Of a stretch of DNA of 48,501 nt, positions 44,750-48,501 are shown piece by piece. The stretch's first letter is position 1, and each line of letters begins with the position of its first letter. A model generated the notes under the pieces. That model had not been told where the DNA came from and searched no databases. It was given only the letters and a program-made list of their open reading frames with translations. The stretch lies in the NCBI GenBank assembly GCA_021775835.1, contig JAJFHC010000303.1, positions 1 to 48,501 on the forward strand, read 5' to 3'. This stretch comes from Hyphomicrobiales bacterium. GTDB taxonomy: Bacteria; Pseudomonadota; Alphaproteobacteria; Rhizobiales; JAJFHC01. A program made the translations under genes and the position numbers.

Positions 44750-45109
44750 CGCAGGCATACTCACACTGGACCGGCGTCGTTCGCCTCAACGCATTTCGCA
44801 ATTTCAGTGATTCACGATGCCTCCGTCATCTGAATTCTGATCGTCTTTTTCTATGAAGAAGAACGACGAACGGAAGAATGATCCTCCAATCTTTCCATCG
44901 TCATCCTTGCTCACGTGAAACGTGGGCGAGGATCTAATCGCCGTGGCCACAGCCCGCAGAAATGCCCATGGATCCTCGATCCCGCCTACGGCGCGACCAA
45001 GGATGACTCGATGGGACCGGCTATATAAGGCGAGGTGGTCGTCAACAGTCGTGCGGTTATTGTTGCATTCCGTTTGCCGTTTCAAACAGGCGAAATGTGA
45101 GGTTGTCCC
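44750..45109. other. 360-base intergenic region containing a REP-like repeat
   Basis: The stretch lies between the sulfatase stop and the TPR-protein stop (convergent). Its middle is the composite repeat at 44899-45007; the rest shows no coding features or terminator. A minus-strand open frame across it only reflects the repeat. Confidence 0.5.
44899..45007. repeat. Composite REP/BIME-like palindromic repeat, copy 2
   Basis: Unit A (44899-44934) starts GTCATCCTTG, contains the perfect tip stem CACGT-gaa-ACGTG (44912-44924) and ends CGAGGATC. Unit B (44969-45007) starts GGATCCTCG, contains CGCC-ta-CGGCG-type tip pairing and ends CAAGGATGAC. The outer arms of A and B are complementary to each other, so the whole 109 bases can fold into one branched hairpin. 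The same units occur at 30421-30527 in B-A order. Confidence 0.78.
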
Positions 45110-45697
45110 TCAAGTCTGTTGCCGGCACCCCTGCCCCGATGCCGCAACGCCGGCACACGCATGACCGTTGAACGCCGCGCTCAGCCGATCGAGTGCCTTC
45201 TGGCTGTTCTCGAGTGTGGGATCAAGTTCGAGCACACGTCGATGATCGCTCCTGGCAAGGTTGGACTCGCCGAGGCGTTCATAGGCGAACGCCCTATTGT
45301 AGTAGGCCTTGACGAAGCTGGGGTCGAGATCGACGGCGCTGGAAAAATCCTTTACCGCCCTGACGTATTCGCCCCGGTGCACATAGGCAACCCCCCGACC
45401 GAAATAGGCCTGTGGGTCCTCTCCCAGAAACCGTAACGCCCGCGAAAAATCTGATGTGGCGGTCTTGAAGTGACGACGGCTCAAATTGCCACGGCCACGG
45501 TTGTAGAAAGCCAGGCCGCGGTTTCTCTGCGAGACTTCCGGATTACGTGCAATGCGCGAACAGGCCGCGACCTGACGCACGGGTTCGCTTGCAATGCAAT
45601 CCGTAATGTCGTCCGCATATGCTGGCACCTGTGCCCAGAACACCAAGGCGCACCAAACCGTCACCCCACCCCAGAACGTCCGCATCTTACTCCACAT
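45110..45697 (-). CDS. Exported TPR-repeat protein
   Basis: A protein of about 195 residues starting at ATG 45697 (or ATG 45685). A signal peptide ends near VPAYADD. The rest has two to three tetratricopeptide repeats, clearest in AYFGRGVAYVHRGEYVRAV and AYYNRAFAYERLGESNLA. Cys residues near both ends (CIASEPVRQVAACSR; CAGVAASGQGC) could form disulfides. Likely a periplasmic protein-interaction module. A perfect TATAAT lies about 84 bases upstream. Confidence 0.85.
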   Translation of the reverse strand: MWSKMRTFWGGVTVWCALVFWAQVPAYADDITDCIASEPVRQVAACSRIARNPEVSQRNRGLAFYNRGRGNLSRRHFKTATSDFSRALRFLGEDPQAYFGRGVAYVHRGEYVRAVKDFSSAVDLDPSFVKAYYNRAFAYERLGESNLARSDHRRVLELDPTLENSQKALDRLSAAFNGHACAGVAASGQGCRQQT

Positions 45698-45780
45698 TTC
45701 AGCTCTAACCTCAACCGGTGTCGCCATCGGTCGAGCTGTTCTCAAACCAACACCAAGAAAACGGCCACTGCCGTGGAACC

Positions 45781-45786
45781 ATTATA
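45781..45786 (-). promoter_or_regulatory. Candidate -10 element for the TPR gene
   Basis: TATAAT on the minus strand, about 84 bases before ATG 45697. The expected -35 position has no good match, so an activator or extended contacts would be needed. Low-certainty prediction. Confidence 0.35.
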
Positions 45787-45834
45787 ACAGAGAGAGCACC
45801 GGCTAGGCCATGTTTTCGGCCGAGCAGATATGAA

Positions 45835-46431
45835 TTAGAACGCAACATCACCCGAGACTTTGGGAACGACCGGCGCCAGCGCCTCGTGAAGCCGGGTTTC
45901 CCATTCCATCAGATGTTTCTTCGGACCTTGCACAGGGTTGAGTGACGCAAACAACGAATACAACGGTTCGATGCCGTAGCGCGGCAGTCCGCGGCCCGAC
46001 CGGATGCCATTGCGGTGTTCGAGGAATCGTTTCTCAACCGGCTTGCGCGTGGATCCCACATAAGCGCCATACCATCCATTGCCCGCGGTAAACCCACCCC
46101 GAAGCACAACATACACACGGCCCGGGCGACCGTTGGCCTCGTCGGTGTTTTGAAGTGTTTCCCGAACCGCATCACGGGCCGCGGCCAGCCAGGAGATCGG
46201 CTCCAGGCCCGCGCCTGCGAACTTCAGAGCCGCTTTGAGGTCATCACCGCGTTCCTCCAGTTCCGACAAGGCCAAAGTCGCCAGTTCCAGGCACGGCGGA
46301 TCCAGTTGCAGCCAGCCGCCTATCAAGGCTTCCAAATGAGGGCTTGGCCATTTTTCGAATGGCCGGGGACGGGCATAGTCAACTCCTGGATACATGCCAT
46401 GCGCCAAGGGCTTCCATGTTCTGTGCCGCAT
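45835..46431 (-). CDS. GIY-YIG domain protein with an unrecognised N-terminal domain
   Basis: A 198-residue protein. Residues about 103-180 form a GIY-YIG nuclease-like domain: VYVVL (106-110), AYVGS (123-127), KRFLEHRNG (134-142) with the catalytic-type Arg, and Glu in the LMEWETRLHEAL end region. The first 100 residues (PFEKWPSPHLEALIGGW...) are helical and unfamiliar to me. It could cut nucleic acid or be an inactive binding module. Single gene upstream of the TPR gene on the same strand. Confidence 0.82.
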   Translation of the reverse strand: MRHRTWKPLAHGMYPGVDYARPRPFEKWPSPHLEALIGGWLQLDPPCLELATLALSELEERGDDLKAALKFAGAGLEPISWLAAARDAVRETLQNTDEANGRPGRVYVVLRGGFTAGNGWYGAYVGSTRKPVEKRFLEHRNGIRSGRGLPRYGIEPLYSLFASLNPVQGPKKHLMEWETRLHEALAPVVPKVSGDVAF

Positions 46432-46587
46432 CGCCCGGGCCTAACCGCCTGATCCGTCATACGAGTGCCGGCCTTCGGTCTTCATCGGCAGCGTTGTGAC
46501 GCACGCGCCAATTCGTTGCTGGAAATCGCTATGACAGTGGCTGAAAATACGGCTATCCTTTTTATGTCCATCAGTGAGCAAAACACC

Positions 46588-47265
46588 ATGACTTCGAGGT
46601 ATTTGTCAAAACCAGCCCGTTTGCAGCTCATGGTTGCAGCCCTTGTGGCGGTGTGTGCCGTGGTTTCGGGTCCCCTTCATGCCCAACAGTCATCCAGTCT
46701 GTCGGACGATAAATTGAACAATCTCATCGATACTGCCCTTGCCTGTGACAACGCGGCCGATGCCACCGAAGACCCGTCGACCCGGTTTGCTGCGAAAATC
46801 AGATGCTACGACGAACTGATTCCCCATGGCGATCTGGTGCCAGAGGTCATGGAAAGTATTACTTACTACGAGGAGAGGCTCTCAGAATTCCTTGGCAAGA
46901 AAAACAGTGCGACTAAAGCCCATCCTCATCAGGGCGCCTATCAGGCCATGCGCGGCTACACCAGTGCCGGTCGGCCAAGCCCAAACAAGGAATGCAAGGA
47001 CGTCTACGGCCCGTTTGACGTCTTCGTCGACGATGACGGCGTTGCCGAGTTTTCAATCGGGGAGCGACGCTTGCGCGGCATTGTGGACAAAACGGGTGTC
47101 CTGACTCTGAACGGCAGAAAGACCAGCCAGGTGGGCAAGAAGAAGATCGGTCTGATATCAGGCAAGAAATTCAATAGCCGCTTCACCATTGAAGGCCCTC
47201 TGACAGACGCCGTCATGGTGAGCGGATATTGCAAGGACGGTTACTTCAGAGCGGAGCGAAACTGA
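46588..47265 (+). CDS. Small exported protein of unknown function
   Basis: About 225 residues from ATG 46588; the frame is open to 46465 with other possible starts. A signal peptide (LQLMVAALVAVCAVVSGPLHAQQ, cleaved after HAQ; core LMVAALVAVCAVVSG) is followed by a helical segment with paired Cys (CDNAADATEDPSTRFAAKIRC in part) and a C-terminal beta-rich part (DVFVDDDGVAEFSIGERRLRG) with Cys at GYCKDG. No family recognised. It is followed on the same strand by another exported protein. Confidence 0.75.
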   Translation: MTSRYLSKPARLQLMVAALVAVCAVVSGPLHAQQSSSLSDDKLNNLIDTALACDNAADATEDPSTRFAAKIRCYDELIPHGDLVPEVMESITYYEERLSEFLGKKNSATKAHPHQGAYQAMRGYTSAGRPSPNKECKDVYGPFDVFVDDDGVAEFSIGERRLRGIVDKTGVLTLNGRKTSQVGKKKIGLISGKKFNSRFTIEGPLTDAVMVSGYCKDGYFRAERN

Positions 47266-47382
47266 GGCTCCACGGCACTTTGTTCCTGTTCGCCCTCGTA
47301 ACCGTGCCACAAAATTACCACATGACGGGGAATCCAAGCTGCATTAGACTCTTTCGAGCGGTATCCGGGAAACGAATCACCC

Positions 47383-48501
47383 TTGGCACAACAACACTTC
47401 AGCTTCAGCACAGTTCGTCGCGAACTCCTTGTGGGAGTGTATGCGCTTGCCGTATCGACATTGCTGGTCAGTGCATTTTGGCCTGGATCCTCTGTCTTGA
47501 TATCGACGGCCGCCGCCCAGGCCCTGCCTGAAAACATCGAGGATTGCGCCCAGGATCCCGATTGCTGCCCGACGATCACAAAGAGGCTTCTCAAGGACGC
47601 CAGGGCATTCGTCAACGTTTCGTGTGCTGATGCCAGCCGTATGACGCTCGGTGAAATCGACGTTAAGCTGAGGGGATACGTCCAGCGCACCTGTCAACAG
47701 GATGGCTTCGATCTGAAGAACAGAGGCCTCATCTGCCTCCTGCAGGCCCGCATGAGCAAGACCGGTTTGGGCAGCGCGCAGAACATTGACGGCAAGTGGG
47801 GCTCTGGTTCCTGGAAAAATGCCGAATGCGCCGTGAAAGTATCCCATGGCGTGAAAAGTGTCGGCAAGGCCCTGCAGCGCAACGGAAAAGGGCTGTTTGA
47901 AAGCTGGCTCACCGTCAAGGATGGCCTTGAACTTAATGCCAAACGTTGCGGCGGCCGCAAGACAATCGCGGTTGCCGCGAATCAGGCGGGACCGGCCAAC
48001 GAGCCACAGCAAGTTTCTCAAACCGTTGAAACCGAAACATATGAACCGGCGGAAACATTGGCAATCGACACGCCCCAGGTGCCCGCGGTATCGGCCTCGG
48101 GGCTTCCCCTGCCGCGCCCCAACCCGTTGCGTCTGGTCAAGGTGACGGACGATGACCAACCGCTGGGTACGCCAACCCAAGCCGGAACAAAAGCCTGTCT
48201 TCCTGTGCTCCGTGAAACCGAACATGACATTGCCCGCAACCGGAAGGCGATCATCAAGGCCGGCTTGTGCCTGACCAAGGAAAGCGTCAACGAGAACGGC
48301 AGGCGCTGGTCGTTTGACATTTTGACTAATCCGAACAAGCCAAACGGTCCCTACTGGGCGATACTCCATGACAACGAAAACTCAGCCTTCGATGCCGCGG
48401 TCTACGCGGTGGCCCGATATGGCGGCGGTCTGATTGCCGTAGACGGCCCTGAGACAAGACTTTTCAAAGGCCAGGACCCCAACCGGAACTTTGGTGTCTC
48501 T
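47383..48501 (+). CDS. Exported protein with M14-like (carboxypeptidase-like) C-terminal motifs, partial
   Basis: The frame is open from TTG 47383 to the window end (373 codons, no stop), so the gene is cut. A signal segment (TVRRELLVGVYALAVS core, cleaved near STAAAQ) is followed by a Cys-rich helical domain (CAQDPDCCPTITKR onward), a low-complexity Pro/Thr linker (about 200-245), and a domain with ILHDNENSAFDAAVYAVARYGGG and DPNRNFG at the very end. The HDNE and DPNRNF motifs resemble a group of secreted M14-peptidase-related proteins. Start codon and function are uncertain. Confidence 0.72.
   Translation, partial: MAQQHFSFSTVRRELLVGVYALAVSTLLVSAFWPGSSVLISTAAAQALPENIEDCAQDPDCCPTITKRLLKDARAFVNVSCADASRMTLGEIDVKLRGYVQRTCQQDGFDLKNRGLICLLQARMSKTGLGSAQNIDGKWGSGSWKNAECAVKVSHGVKSVGKALQRNGKGLFESWLTVKDGLELNAKRCGGRKTIAVAANQAGPANEPQQVSQTVETETYEPAETLAIDTPQVPAVSASGLPLPRPNPLRLVKVTDDDQPLGTPTQAGTKACLPVLRETEHDIARNRKAIIKAGLCLTKESVNENGRRWSFDILTNPNKPNGPYWAILHDNENSAFDAAVYAVARYGGGLIAVDGPETRLFKGQDPNRNFGVS

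Noticed and set aside
44804..45085. Minus-strand open frame of 93 codons
   Set aside because: It is made almost wholly from the REP-like repeat; the peptide is typical of translated palindromic repeats.
1..48501. tRNA, rRNA, CRISPR, IS or prophage features
   Set aside because: No tRNA-like cloverleaf with conserved arms, no regularly spaced repeats, and no transposase, integrase or phage structural motifs were seen.

Overview
The window looks like chromosomal DNA of a metabolically versatile, Gram-negative alphaproteobacterium, probably of the Hyphomicrobiales (Rhizobiales) or a nearby marine/soil order. The evidence is GC-rich DNA, high coding density with short operons on both strands, several Tat-type (twin-arginine) signal peptides, and a gene content dominated by catabolic enzymes, single-gene transporters and small regulator/target pairs. 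I see no rRNA, tRNA, CRISPR array, insertion sequence or phage module. The placement is inference from content, not from a marker gene.

Layout. 1-3.6 kb (minus): a Tat-exported FAD oxidase cut by the window edge and a DUF3604 protein. 3.7-5.7 kb: a small unknown protein, a Tat-exported extremely Arg/His/Lys-rich protein and a SAM methyltransferase. 5.7-9.4 kb: a frameshifted serine hydrolase, an AraC/GyrI-type regulator, the 3' stump of an aldehyde dehydrogenase gene and a DMT transporter. 9.7-12.2 kb: a secreted HExxH protein, then a metal-response unit (MerR regulator divergent from a CDF transporter plus GNAT acetyltransferase, with a textbook 19-bp-spacer MerR promoter). 12.2-19 kb: a D-amino-acid-oxidase-like flavoprotein facing a minus-strand cluster (gamma-butyrobetaine-dioxygenase-like enzyme, isopropylmalate/malate-dehydrogenase-like enzyme, second serine hydrolase, bifunctional aldolase/short-chain dehydrogenase). 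19-25.4 kb: ABM monooxygenase, secreted lysozyme-like protein, DMT transporter, Tat-exported peptide-type ABC binding protein, ureohydrolase, universal stress protein.

25.5-28.9 kb is a tight plus-strand operon of two QueG-like double [4Fe-4S] proteins and a PaaK-type adenylating enzyme; its function is not obvious and it is the best candidate for an undescribed pathway. Next come a PACE-type efflux protein with its divergent LysR regulator (28.9-30.4 kb), a sulfotransferase co-transcribed with an Asp/Glu-racemase-fold protein that lacks both catalytic cysteines (30.6-32.2 kb), an MFS exporter, and a GST / YCII / ECF42-type sigma factor operon in which the sigma gene has no ATG, GTG or TTG in the expected place but has an ACG behind a Shine-Dalgarno sequence.

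36.6-43 kb carries a predicted beta-barrel protein, a CapK/PaaK-like enzyme divergent from a NeuD-like acyltransferase, a large chemoreceptor, and two genes of the 3-hydroxyanthranilate/2-aminomuconate pathway (dioxygenase and RidA-type deaminase). 43-48.5 kb has a Cys-type sulfatase, a TPR protein, a GIY-YIG protein, a small secreted protein and a secreted M14-like protein cut by the window end. Two composite REP-like palindromic repeats (30.4 and 44.9 kb) contain the same two half-units in opposite order.
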